In this document: positions 35,521-44,399 of the stretch, piece by piece | Layout: every line of letters begins with the position of its first letter | Numbering within the stretch: the first letter of the stretch is position 1 | From: JAJDYQ01 sp963662865 | GTDB lineage: Bacteria > Pseudomonadota > Gammaproteobacteria > JAJDYQ01 | Direction of reading: 5' to 3' | Length of the DNA stretch: 64,000 nucleotides | NCBI GenBank assembly: GCA_963662865.1 | Contig: OY759969.1 | Span: forward strand, 930,001-994,000 | Notes under the pieces: model-generated | Seen by the model: only the letters and a program-made list of their open reading frames with translations | What the model was told of the DNA's origin: nothing | Database searches by the model: none | Program-made: the position numbers and the translations under genes

Positions 35521-36156
35521 TTAAAGCAACCAGGGTGCCCGTTGACGACATTTGTTTTCATAATCTCTGATAGACTCTGAATGCGCCAAGGTCAAATCGA
35601 TATCATCAAGCCCGTTTAACAGGCAATGTTTGCGAAACTCGTCAATCTCGAAATTCGCAGACTTGAAGTCAGCACCTGAAATTCGCTGTTGCCTGAGATC
35701 AATCTGGAGCTTATAACCGGGATTGTTTTGAGTTTTCTGAAATAGTGAATCAATACTTTTCTCTGTTAAAACAATAGGTAACAAGCCATTCTTAAAAGAA
35801 TTATTAAAAAAAATATCGGCAAATCCGGGGGCAATGACGGCCTGAAAGCCAAAGTCCGTCAGCGCCCAGACCGCATGTTCTCGTGAAGACCCACAGCCAA
35901 AATTTTCACGCGCCAGAAGAATTGTCGCTTTATCATAGAGCGGTTGATTCAAGACAAAATCAGGATTGATTTTGCGTTTACCATGATCTTGCCCTGGCTC
36001 TCCCGGTTCCAGATATCGCCAGTCATCAAATAAGACCGGCCCGAAGCCTGATCGTTTGATCAATTTCAGGTATTGCTTCGGAATAATCGCGTCAGTATCA
36101 ACATTGGGGCGGTCCAGCGGAGCAACTATACCGGAATGGGTTATAAAAGCCCGCAT
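35521..36156 (-). CDS. leuD: 3-isopropylmalate dehydratase small subunit
   Basis: LeuD is the swivel-domain subunit of isopropylmalate isomerase. The 211-residue protein starts MRAFITHSGIVAPLDRPNVDTDAIIPKQYL and contains the conserved LARENFGCGSSREHAVWAL. The start codon directly abuts the leuC stop (1-bp overlap), so the two subunits are made in step. Confidence 0.97.
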   Translation of the reverse strand: MRAFITHSGIVAPLDRPNVDTDAIIPKQYLKLIKRSGFGPVLFDDWRYLEPGEPGQDHGKRKINPDFVLNQPLYDKATILLARENFGCGSSREHAVWALTDFGFQAVIAPGFADIFFNNSFKNGLLPIVLTEKSIDSLFQKTQNNPGYKLQIDLRQQRISGADFKSANFEIDEFRKHCLLNGLDDIDLTLAHSESIRDYENKCRQRAPWLL

Positions 36157-37568
36157 TAAGTATGCTCCAAGTGTGCGGCATCAATAAAATGACCTGCAAT
36201 AGCCGCTGCAGCCGCCATCACAGGGCTAACGAGGTGAGTACGTCCCCCTTGTCCCTGACGCCCCTCGAAATTACGATTAGAGGTTGAGGCACAGCGTTCA
36301 CCTGCCCCAAGACGATCTGCATTCATCGCCAAGCACATAGAACACCCGGGTTCACGCCATTCAAACCCCGCATCCTGAAATATTGATGAAAGTCCTTCTT
36401 CTTCGGCCTGCTTTTTTACAAGGCCTGAGCCCGGAACTACCATAGCCTGCTTCACAGTACCGGAAACCTTACGGCCTTTAATTACTTCTGCCGCTGCGCG
36501 CAGGTCCTCGATACGCGAATTTGTACATGACCCTATAAATATGCGATCAACGAATATATCTTCAATCGCAGTACCCGGCTTTAAATCCATATAGTTAAGC
36601 GCCTTTTGCATACCATTTCGCTTAACTTTATCTATCTCATCAGCCGGATCAGGTACTGTTGCATCTATGGCAACAGTCATTTCAGGCGATGTACCCCATG
36701 TAACTTGCGGCTTTATATCAATGGCCCTGAGAATGATCTCCGCATCAAATACCGCGTCATCATCGCTATGTAAGGTCTTCCAGTGTGTGACCGCCTTGTC
36801 CCAGACTTCACCGGAGGGTGAGAAAGGTCGCCCTTTGATATATTCAATTGTTGTGTCGTCAACAGCTACCATGCCTGCGCGAGCGCCCGCTTCAATTGCC
36901 ATGTTACACACGGTCATACGCCCCTCCATGGAAAGAGCACGAATGGCTTTACCGGCAAACTCAATAGTGTAGCCAGCACCACCGGCGGTACCAATTTCTC
37001 CGATGATTGCCAGTACAATGTCTTTCGCAGTAACGCCTGGATTTACCTTGCCATCAACAACTACCCGCATATTCTGAGATTTTCTCTGGATGAGGCATTG
37101 CGTAGCCAGCACGTGTTCAACTTCAGAGGTACCAATACCGAATGCCAGTGCGCCAAAAGCGCCGTGTGTCGACGTATGTGAGTCGCCACATACAACGCTC
37201 ATTCCCGGCAATGTTGCGCCTTGCTCCGGCCCAACTACGTGTACTATTCCTTGCCGCACATCACTCATTTTGAATTCAGTGATACCGAATTCGTCACAAT
37301 TATTATTCAGTGCATTGATCTGTTCTCTTGATACAGGGTCCTCGATACCGGCGGCACGGTTCGTTGTCGGTACGTTGTGATCGGGCACTGCCAGTATACT
37401 GTCGGTTCGCCAGAGTTGTCGCCCGGCCATACGAAGGCCCTCAAAGGCCTGGGGAGATGTAACCTCGTGAACCAGATGACGGTCAATATATAACAGTGCG
37501 GTACCATCTTCTTCCATACGGACAAGGTGTGTGTCCCAGATTTTGTCGTAAAGTGTTTTACCGGTCAT
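36156..37568 (-). CDS. leuC: 3-isopropylmalate dehydratase large subunit
   Basis: LeuC carries the 4Fe-4S cluster of isopropylmalate isomerase. The 470-residue protein has cluster ligands in GSCTNSR and CSMCLAMN, and the substrate-binding GDSHTSTHGAFGALAFGIGTSEVEHVLATQ region. It begins the leuCDB operon, about 27 bases after the predicted transcription start. leuA is not in the window and no leucine-rich leader peptide was found. Confidence 0.97.
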   Translation of the reverse strand: MTGKTLYDKIWDTHLVRMEEDGTALLYIDRHLVHEVTSPQAFEGLRMAGRQLWRTDSILAVPDHNVPTTNRAAGIEDPVSREQINALNNNCDEFGITEFKMSDVRQGIVHVVGPEQGATLPGMSVVCGDSHTSTHGAFGALAFGIGTSEVEHVLATQCLIQRKSQNMRVVVDGKVNPGVTAKDIVLAIIGEIGTAGGAGYTIEFAGKAIRALSMEGRMTVCNMAIEAGARAGMVAVDDTTIEYIKGRPFSPSGEVWDKAVTHWKTLHSDDDAVFDAEIILRAIDIKPQVTWGTSPEMTVAIDATVPDPADEIDKVKRNGMQKALNYMDLKPGTAIEDIFVDRIFIGSCTNSRIEDLRAAAEVIKGRKVSGTVKQAMVVPGSGLVKKQAEEEGLSSIFQDAGFEWREPGCSMCLAMNADRLGAGERCASTSNRNFEGRQGQGGRTHLVSPVMAAAAAIAGHFIDAAHLEHT

Positions 37569-37601
37569 ATATCTGGCGAAATTATTCTTGAGGGACTATG
37601 G

Positions 37602-37630
37602 AATATACACTCAAACACCGCATAGCTCAA
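37602..37630 (-). promoter_or_regulatory. Sigma-70 promoter of leuCDB
   Basis: Minus strand: -35 TTGAGC (37630-37625), 17-bp spacer, -10 TATATT (37607-37602). This is a near-consensus arrangement, giving a start about 27 bases before the leuC ATG. Confidence 0.65.
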
Positions 37631-38082
37631 ATCTAAAGTTATCCATTTCATTCACTGCATGTTGAACCGTCAGATGCCGGTGCGACCGGACTCTGTCAAT
37701 ATACCGGATACTGATTGTTTGAGTGCCTCTCAACTTCGCTCTCAGTCTATCGTGAAAGGCCCCTATCTGTCTCGACTCAAAGCATTCTTATCCATCTTGA
37801 GATAGCCGTGCAAAAGCATTAAATTGTTTTTTAAGGTGCCTCTTGACTTACTTCTCTTCAACTATATTTCTGAGCTAACGAAGCTGATCTGTTAGTTTGA
37901 GGCTTTGATAATAATGCATAAGCTCAGAAACCTTTGGCGTTCCCTGAAATCAGAGAGATTGCCATACGATTACAACGCATTGGATTGCGTCACAGATCGT
38001 CTTCGGGTATAAGCACACATCCTTGGCTGAGAAAACATAAATAATATTCGAAATTATTATTTTGAAAGTCTGAGAGTAAAAA
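37631..38082. other. Intergenic region between leuC and the kinase gene
   Basis: About 450 bp with no credible open frame, RNA gene or repeat. It separates two divergent genes and must hold the promoter of the kinase. A TTGACT...TATATT pair near 37854-37880 has too short a spacer (14) to be trusted. Confidence 0.5.
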
Positions 38083-39390
38083 ATGGCATCTAGTAAAATC
38101 GGTCGCTACGAAATTGAATCCAAAATTGGAGAAGGCGCGTTTGGGACTGTCTATAAAGCCAGAGATCCGGCCTTGGATAGGGCAGTTGCTATCAAAGTTC
38201 CTTCGCTCGCGTTAAGTGACGACGAACTTGCCAAGCTCATCATGGAGTTTCACCGCGAGGCACGTATCGGCGCCCAATTCCGGCATTCCAATATCGTCAC
38301 TGTCTATGACCTTGGAGTGCTTGAACAGAGCGAGAACATCAAAATGCACTATCTGGTAATGGAGTATGTTGCCGGTATCGAATTAAAGGAATATATCAGG
38401 CAGGTTGATGAGATTGCATACCGGGAAGTCCTGCAAATTATGTTTGAGTGTTGCAAGGCACTGGATTACATCCATTTCCATAAAATTGTCCATCGCGATA
38501 TCAAGCTTGGCAATATTATGTATAACCCTAACTACCCCATAGTCAAACTCATGGACTTCGGGATAGCTGACCAGATCAATTACAAGAATACCAAAAGCGT
38601 TGGTACCCTACTCTATATGTCACCGGAGCATTTTGAGAAAGACGGCGTATTAACGGCACAAACGGATATTTTTGCTCTTGGTGCGGTTATGTATCAGTTG
38701 ATCACAAAACAACCGGCGTTCCATGGCGATGATGTGAACGCAGTAATAACCAATATCAGGAACACCGATCCGGTTCCGTTACAGCAGCGTCGATCTGATG
38801 CCCCCCAGGAACTCAGTGACATCGTTAGTCGGGCACTCGCCAAGAAGCCGGAGGACCGATTCGGGACCGCGCTCGAATTTGCGTCCGCCATTCAGAAACT
38901 TCTTGATAGCCTGTTTAATGAAGAAGCTGGAATCAAAATCAGTCTTGGTGAGTCTGAGAAAGTCTCACAAAACGAGGATTATGTATTTCTGCGCGATAAT
39001 AGCTGGTTCAAAGACTTTTCACCCAGCCTGATTGAAGAATTAGTCAAAGTTGGAAAAATTGAAGCTTACCAGAGTGACCAATTGATCATAACTGAAGGAG
39101 AGATTGCAGATAGTTTTTACACCATCATTTCAGGTTCTGCGGATGTCGTTAAATATTCAAACATAATTGCCAGAATGACGGCTGGCGACAGCTTCGGCGA
39201 ACTTGGACATATTGCCGATAATACCCGTCGCACGGCAAGTATTAGAACAGCAGAACCAACCAAGGTACTCAGTGTTAGTTTCAAAACACTTGGATCATTG
39301 TCTGCTGAAAATCAGGCAATGCTCTACAAAGGCTTCTTCAAAGCCACCATGCAGAGGCTTACCAAATTAATGGAATCAATGGAGATCTAA
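38083..39390 (+). CDS. Soluble serine/threonine protein kinase with C-terminal cyclic-nucleotide-binding-like domain
   Basis: A 435-residue Hanks-type kinase. Kinase domain about 8-275: glycine loop GEGAFGTVYKA (16-26), Lys38 in AIKVP, Glu58, catalytic HRDIKLGN with Asp139, DFG at 158-160, and SPE in place of APE at 180-182. All key residues are present, so it should be active. Residues about 305-425 form a cNMP-binding/CAP-ED-like domain (YQSDQLIITEGEIADSFYTIISGSADV, then DSFGELGHIADNTRRTASIR), with GELG and RRTAS resembling the phosphate-binding cassette. No transmembrane segment or PASTA repeat is present, so it is cytoplasmic. The stop overlaps the convergent MFS gene by 4 bp. Confidence 0.9.
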   Translation: MASSKIGRYEIESKIGEGAFGTVYKARDPALDRAVAIKVPSLALSDDELAKLIMEFHREARIGAQFRHSNIVTVYDLGVLEQSENIKMHYLVMEYVAGIELKEYIRQVDEIAYREVLQIMFECCKALDYIHFHKIVHRDIKLGNIMYNPNYPIVKLMDFGIADQINYKNTKSVGTLLYMSPEHFEKDGVLTAQTDIFALGAVMYQLITKQPAFHGDDVNAVITNIRNTDPVPLQQRRSDAPQELSDIVSRALAKKPEDRFGTALEFASAIQKLLDSLFNEEAGIKISLGESEKVSQNEDYVFLRDNSWFKDFSPSLIEELVKVGKIEAYQSDQLIITEGEIADSFYTIISGSADVVKYSNIIARMTAGDSFGELGHIADNTRRTASIRTAEPTKVLSVSFKTLGSLSAENQAMLYKGFFKATMQRLTKLMESMEI

Positions 39391-40550
39391 GCGGGTTTTA
39401 CGTCTCTCATTACAGCCATGGAAACCATCACAGCAACGACAGCACTGGAGGAAGCAATCAAATAAGTGGCAGTAGCACCCATTGCTTCCCAGCTATAACC
39501 ACCCACTAGACTGCCGAGTGCCCCGCCCGCCCCAAAGCCTAAACTGTTGTATAATGCTTGCCCTCTGCCTTGTAGTTTACCAGTAAAATAATGATGGATA
39601 TAATAAATGGCGACAGTATGATAAAGCCCAAATGTTGCCGCATGCATGGTCTGCGATATCGCTATTATCCACCAGCTATCAACAAAAAATGCTGTCAAAA
39701 CCCAGCGAACAGATGCGATCATCAAACTGGCAATTAGTAATTTTTTGGCCCCATAACGCGCTAGTAATTTTGCCATTACGAGAAATACAATCACTTCAGC
39801 CAGCACTCCGAGAGCCCAGTATTGTCCAATTACTGTCTTGCTGTAACCATAACTTTCAAGGTATATGGAAAAGAATGCGTAATAGGCACCATGTGAGAAC
39901 TGCATCAGGAAACAGACTAAAAGTAATGCAGCCACTTCAGGCCGCCTGATTATTTGAACAACTTTTTCAACCGAGTCACCTTTACCGGCGGAGTGACCCT
40001 TGTCTGCGGGGGTAATCATTCCAGAAACCCATATCGCAAAGAAGATAAAAGCAAGTATCGGTAAAATGACTTGGCTTCCGTATTGGTCCACTAATGGGCC
40101 AACCAGCATTACAGCTATGATAAATCCGATAGACCCCCATGAACGGATCAGACTATATCGGCGATAATGTTTCCCAAGATGGTTCATTGTCACCACTTCA
40201 TACTGAGGCAGTACGGCATTCCAGAAAAAACTGTAGAGCACTATTACACCGGCCATAAACCAGTAAGATTCAACATGATAAACCAATAAAAAGCTGGCGG
40301 CAGCCATAAATGAACCGATTTGGATGACACGAACACGCCGCCCGGAATAATCTGCAATTAATCCCCAGGCATAGGGGGCAACCAACTTGGTACCTACTAG
40401 GATTGCCAGCAGCTCACCAATTTCTCTCGCGTTAAAACTAAGCGATAGAAGATATAGACCCCAGTACGGAACCAATACACCAAGAGCAGCAAAATAAAAG
40501 AAATAAAAAGCCGAAAGCCGTCCATAGATGACCCTTGATGGTCCGCTCAT
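39387..40550 (-). CDS. MFS transporter, HcaT/nucleoside-permease-like
   Basis: About 387 residues with twelve predicted hydrophobic segments and the MFS loop motif GLIADYSGRRVRV between helices 2 and 3. The overall pattern (SAFYFFYFAALGVLVPYWGLYL at the start) is that of the MFS_1_like/3-phenylpropionate transporter group; the substrate is unknown. The ATG at 40550 overlaps the aroC stop as ATGA, so it is translationally coupled to aroC; the open frame further upstream is just aroC in another phase. The aroC-MFS pair recurs in gammaproteobacteria. Confidence 0.85.
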   Translation of the reverse strand: MSGPSRVIYGRLSAFYFFYFAALGVLVPYWGLYLLSLSFNAREIGELLAILVGTKLVAPYAWGLIADYSGRRVRVIQIGSFMAAASFLLVYHVESYWFMAGVIVLYSFFWNAVLPQYEVVTMNHLGKHYRRYSLIRSWGSIGFIIAVMLVGPLVDQYGSQVILPILAFIFFAIWVSGMITPADKGHSAGKGDSVEKVVQIIRRPEVAALLLVCFLMQFSHGAYYAFFSIYLESYGYSKTVIGQYWALGVLAEVIVFLVMAKLLARYGAKKLLIASLMIASVRWVLTAFFVDSWWIIAISQTMHAATFGLYHTVAIYYIHHYFTGKLQGRGQALYNSLGFGAGGALGSLVGGYSWEAMGATATYLIASSSAVVAVMVSMAVMRDVKPA

Positions 40551-41650
40551 TCCTCGGCAGACGCCGGTATAAGGGGGGCTGATGAACGGATATCCGCACA
40601 TTGCGCTCTATGGCGCATCGCATGATCCATCAGTACCAGTGCCAGCATGGCCTCGACAATGGGGACTGCACGGATGCCAACGCAGGGATCATGACGTCCC
40701 TTGGTAATGAGCTCAACATCCTTACCGGCCATATTTACACTCCTACCCGGCGTGGTAATACTGGATGTTGGTTTAAATGCTGTACTCACCAGAATATCCT
40801 GGCCGGAAGAAATGCCGCCTAGTGTGCCACCGGCATCATTACCAATAAAACCTTTAGTCGTGATTTCATCACGGTGTTCTGTACCACGTTGGGAAATCGA
40901 CTTGAAACCGGCACCGATTTCCACACCTTTGGACGCATTGATACTCATCATGGCAAAGGCAATATCCGCATCAAGACGATCATATACTGGCTCACCCCAA
41001 CCCACCGGAACATTACTGGCAAGCACTTCCACCCTGGCACCAACCGAATCCCGAGATTTGCGTATGGAGTCTAAAAAATTTTCGAGTATTGGAACCATCT
41101 CCGCATCTGGAAAAAAGAACGGATTAGCTTCTACAACGTCCCAGGCAAAATTTTGAAAACGATGCTCGCCAATTTCAGAAACATAGCCCCTGATTTCAAT
41201 ATCATAGGTTTCTTTTAACCATTTCTTAGCAATCACGCCGGCTGCAACACGCATCACTGTTTCACGTGCAGAAGATCGGCCCCCGCCTCGATAATCACGA
41301 ATACCATATTTATGCTCATAGGTATAATCGGCATGTCCGGGGCGAAATTTGTCTATAATCCCGGAATAGTCCTTGGAGCGTTGATTGGTGTTTTCTATCA
41401 GCAATCCAATCGATGTGCCGGTAGTCTTTCCTTCAAACACACCAGACAGGATTTTGACCATATCAGACTCTTTACGTTGTGAGGTATGACGGGATTTGCC
41501 GGTTTTACGACGATTGATATCCACAGCGAAATCTTCTTCAGTTAATGATATTCCCGGCGGACAACCATCAATCACACAGCCGACCGCAGGTCCATGACTT
41601 TCACCGAAGGTGGTGACTGTAAAGAGTTTACCTATTGTATTGCCTGCCAT
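40547..41650 (-). CDS. aroC: Chorismate synthase
   Basis: AroC forms chorismate from EPSP with reduced FMN, feeding tryptophan, tyrosine, phenylalanine and folate routes. The 367-residue protein has GESHGPAVGCVIDGCPPGI, the RPGHADYTYEHKYGIRDYRGGGRSSARET block and the late RHDPCVGIRAVPIVEAM motif. Length is normal. It follows a small conserved gene and prmB on the same strand and overlaps the transporter gene by 4 bp. Confidence 0.98.
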   Translation of the reverse strand: MAGNTIGKLFTVTTFGESHGPAVGCVIDGCPPGISLTEEDFAVDINRRKTGKSRHTSQRKESDMVKILSGVFEGKTTGTSIGLLIENTNQRSKDYSGIIDKFRPGHADYTYEHKYGIRDYRGGGRSSARETVMRVAAGVIAKKWLKETYDIEIRGYVSEIGEHRFQNFAWDVVEANPFFFPDAEMVPILENFLDSIRKSRDSVGARVEVLASNVPVGWGEPVYDRLDADIAFAMMSINASKGVEIGAGFKSISQRGTEHRDEITTKGFIGNDAGGTLGGISSGQDILVSTAFKPTSSITTPGRSVNMAGKDVELITKGRHDPCVGIRAVPIVEAMLALVLMDHAMRHRAQCADIRSSAPLIPASAEE

Positions 41651-41698
41651 GAAATTTCCATGCCATTAATGGATCGCCTGCATTGTGAGCGAAAAATG

Positions 41699-42019
41699 TC
41701 AATTCTCGTTCTCATTGACATCCAAACCTTCCATATGCGTCGCATTTATCATCATAAATAGATGCTTGAAAGGGAGAAGGCGATCATCGGTATTTTTAAC
41801 CAGCTCCATGAATGACAGTGGTTCATCACCAAACATATAGCTGCCATCAGTCATTGATTGCCGTAGTTCCCTGACCTGCTGTTCCAGATTAAACACGAAA
41901 TTTAACGCAGGCCCCATGCTCTCCATGTCGTATTCAGCTGACATGCGAATATCAACCAACTCATCCAGCGCCTCGTCAATAAGGCACATATATTGTTCCA
42001 CTGTCTCAGCTCTTTCCAT
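41699..42019 (-). CDS. Small conserved hypothetical protein
   Basis: About 106 residues, acidic and helical, for example AETVEQYMCLIDEALDELVDIRMSAEYDM and later DRLLPFKHLFMMINATHMEGLDV. I do not recognise a named family. No signal peptide or membrane segment is seen. The ATG at 42019 overlaps the end of prmB by 14 bp (a GTG at 42022 is also in frame), so it is translated together with prmB, and aroC follows within 50 bp. A role linked to translation or aromatic synthesis cannot be derived from the sequence. Confidence 0.7.
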   Translation of the reverse strand: MERAETVEQYMCLIDEALDELVDIRMSAEYDMESMGPALNFVFNLEQQVRELRQSMTDGSYMFGDEPLSFMELVKNTDDRLLPFKHLFMMINATHMEGLDVNENEN

Positions 42020-42953
42020 CACTCAAGCTCCCCAGATCTCTTTTATGAAGAAGAAATATGTTTTCTCCACCATACTCAAATTCCAGCCAGACAAACGGCA
42101 AGCGAGAATATAGCCGATGCATAGTATCTTTTATCTCGCCCACTTCAACAATCAGGATACCATCGTCATTGAGATATCTGGCTGATTGCAGCAATAACGC
42201 ATTTATAATAGCCATGCCTCCGTCATCGGCCTGTAATGCAATTTCCGGCTCATATCGGTATTCTACCGGTAAATTCGCCATACTGCTTGCTGGCACATAA
42301 GGCGGGTTACTAATAATCAGGTCATAGCATTTTCCGTCCAGATTCCGAAACAGGTCAGAATGAATGGCCGACACCCTGTCGCCAATTTCATATAACTCAA
42401 TATTTTGCCCCGCCAGCACCAAGGCATCTTCGGAAATATCAACAATGTCAACTGAAACATGAGGGAGGTACACTGCGGCAGCAATACCGATACAGCCATT
42501 GCCTGTACACATATCCAATATTCTCAGTTCTCGGCTGGTATCAATCCATGGCGCAAAATCCTGCTCTATCAATTCAGCAAATGGTGAGCGCGGGACCATT
42601 GCGCGATCATCTATGTGAAATCTAAGACCCGCAAACCAGGCCTCGCCCGTCAGGTAGGGTAATGGTATACGTTGGCGGATACGCCGGACAACGAGGTTAA
42701 TTACAGGCGAGATATTATCTTGAGATACCGGATTATCCCAAACCTTATCTGTGTCCGCAAAATCAATTTTCAGAACGCTAAAAACCAGAGCATAGGCCTC
42801 ATCTTGAGGATTGTCCGTGCCATGACCATAGTGAAGTTCGTAGAATTCGAGGATTGATCCCAGCCCTCCGACAAGTTCAGCGACCGTCGAGACATCAGCG
42901 AGTTGCTTGTATAAATCACGAGTAAGCGCCTCCCTGTCTCTCGATTGCTTCAA
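42006..42953 (-). CDS. prmB: 50S ribosomal protein L3 glutamine methyltransferase
   Basis: PrmB methylates a glutamine of ribosomal protein L3 using SAM. The 315-residue protein has an N-terminal helical substrate domain, then the Rossmann methyltransferase with ILDMCTGNGCIGIAAAVYLP and the N5-glutamine signature DLIISNPPYVPA. The longer N-terminal part and location next to aroC separate it from PrmC. It starts 4 bp after nuoN stops, so it may share the end of the nuo transcript. Confidence 0.93.
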   Translation of the reverse strand: MKQSRDREALTRDLYKQLADVSTVAELVGGLGSILEFYELHYGHGTDNPQDEAYALVFSVLKIDFADTDKVWDNPVSQDNISPVINLVVRRIRQRIPLPYLTGEAWFAGLRFHIDDRAMVPRSPFAELIEQDFAPWIDTSRELRILDMCTGNGCIGIAAAVYLPHVSVDIVDISEDALVLAGQNIELYEIGDRVSAIHSDLFRNLDGKCYDLIISNPPYVPASSMANLPVEYRYEPEIALQADDGGMAIINALLLQSARYLNDDGILIVEVGEIKDTMHRLYSRLPFVWLEFEYGGENIFLLHKRDLGSLSDGKS

Positions 42954-42957
42954 TTTA

Positions 42958-44388
42958 TTAAGAAATCGCAGTCAGGCAAAGCGAAATCAGTGTGCCAGGG
43001 AACAAGCCTAATAATAGCACCAGCAACGCATTTGAACTTAATACGGCATGCATGCCACCGCCGACGACAATTTTATTCTGATCCTCTGCTTCATCAAAAT
43101 ACATCACCTTGACGATTCTTAGATAGTAAAAGGCACCAACGACAGAGAGCAGCACAGCAACAACTGCCAGCCAGTACATACCTTGGTCAACTACTGCTTT
43201 AAGTACCAGCAGTTTAGCGTAGAAACCTACCATTGGCGGGACCCCTGCCATCGAAAACATGACCAGCAGCATCAAGAAAGCGTACCAGGAGTTGCGGGCG
43301 TTCAGGCCTTTATAATCGTCAATGTTATCTGCCTCGAATCCTTCACGACTCAGCAGAATGACAACGCCAAAAGCAGCCGCACCAGTAATAGCGTAAGTCA
43401 CGGTATAGAACATGGCAGACGAATAACCTTCCAAGTTAATTGCAGTAAAGCCCAGTAAAATAAAACCGATATGAGAAATAGTCGAATATGCCAGCATACG
43501 TTTAATATTGGTCTGTGCGATAGCAACAATATTTCCAATCACCAACGACAGTACACTCAGGATAACTAGAATATCCTGCCAAGAATTCTGCATGGCGCCC
43601 ATGCCTTCTACAAGCAGTCGCATGACAAAACCAAAGACAGCCAGTTTAGCTGAAGTGCCGATGAACGCAGTTACTGCAGATGGGGATCCTTGATAGATAT
43701 CGGGAACCCACATATGGAAAGGTACGGCACCTAACTTAAATGCAAGGGCAACAATTATAAATACCATGCCAAGTAACAGTGGCGCATTAAATGATTGTTG
43801 GGCCGCCAGATATTCCGCCATCTTGGCCAGGTCCAGCGTGCCGGAAATCCCATAGACAATGGACATGCCATAGAGGAGCACTCCAGATGCAAAACCACCC
43901 AGCACAAAGTATTTCATCGCGGCTTCTGATGACAAGGCGCTATTGCGATTAAAAGCGACCATGGCATATAAGGAGAGAGACATCAACTCCAGGCCGAGAT
44001 ATATCGTCAGCATGCTATGTGCGGAGATCAGGATCATCATACCCAGGACCGCAAATAGACCCAGCACATAGAACTCGCTCTTGAAAAGATCTCTTTCCTT
44101 CAGATACTGCTTTGAATAAGTAAAGATAGCCGCTGTAACAAGATAGACAGCGAACTTGAGAACATCAGCCATGGTATCAACAACAAATGTCCCGCCAAAA
44201 CCAGTGGTACGACCATCAAAGTGATTCACCGAGGTCAGAATCGCGGCACCAATAAGCGTGGTCAATGAGAGCAGATAGAAAGTTTCACGCTGATCATCGT
44301 GTAGAAAGGCATCCACTACCAGAATGATGCTGGCCATGGCCAGTACGAATATCTCAGGGATAATTAATGAGAAGTCAGATGTATTCAT
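42958..44388 (-). CDS. nuoN: NADH-quinone oxidoreductase subunit N
   Basis: NuoN is one of three antiporter-like proton-pumping subunits of complex I in the inner membrane. The 476-residue protein has about 14 hydrophobic segments, the conserved Lys-bearing helices around LAFKLGAVPFHMWVPDIYQGSP and the NIKRMLAYSTISHIGF segment. Last gene of the nuo operon. Confidence 0.97.
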   Translation of the reverse strand: MNTSDFSLIIPEIFVLAMASIILVVDAFLHDDQRETFYLLSLTTLIGAAILTSVNHFDGRTTGFGGTFVVDTMADVLKFAVYLVTAAIFTYSKQYLKERDLFKSEFYVLGLFAVLGMMILISAHSMLTIYLGLELMSLSLYAMVAFNRNSALSSEAAMKYFVLGGFASGVLLYGMSIVYGISGTLDLAKMAEYLAAQQSFNAPLLLGMVFIIVALAFKLGAVPFHMWVPDIYQGSPSAVTAFIGTSAKLAVFGFVMRLLVEGMGAMQNSWQDILVILSVLSLVIGNIVAIAQTNIKRMLAYSTISHIGFILLGFTAINLEGYSSAMFYTVTYAITGAAAFGVVILLSREGFEADNIDDYKGLNARNSWYAFLMLLVMFSMAGVPPMVGFYAKLLVLKAVVDQGMYWLAVVAVLLSVVGAFYYLRIVKVMYFDEAEDQNKIVVGGGMHAVLSSNALLVLLLGLFPGTLISLCLTAIS

Positions 44389-44399
44389 TTCTCTATCCC

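Noticed and set aside
37854..37880. TTGACT...TATATT as promoter of the kinase gene
   Set aside because: The spacer is only 14 bases, and the pair lies some 200 bases from the start codon.
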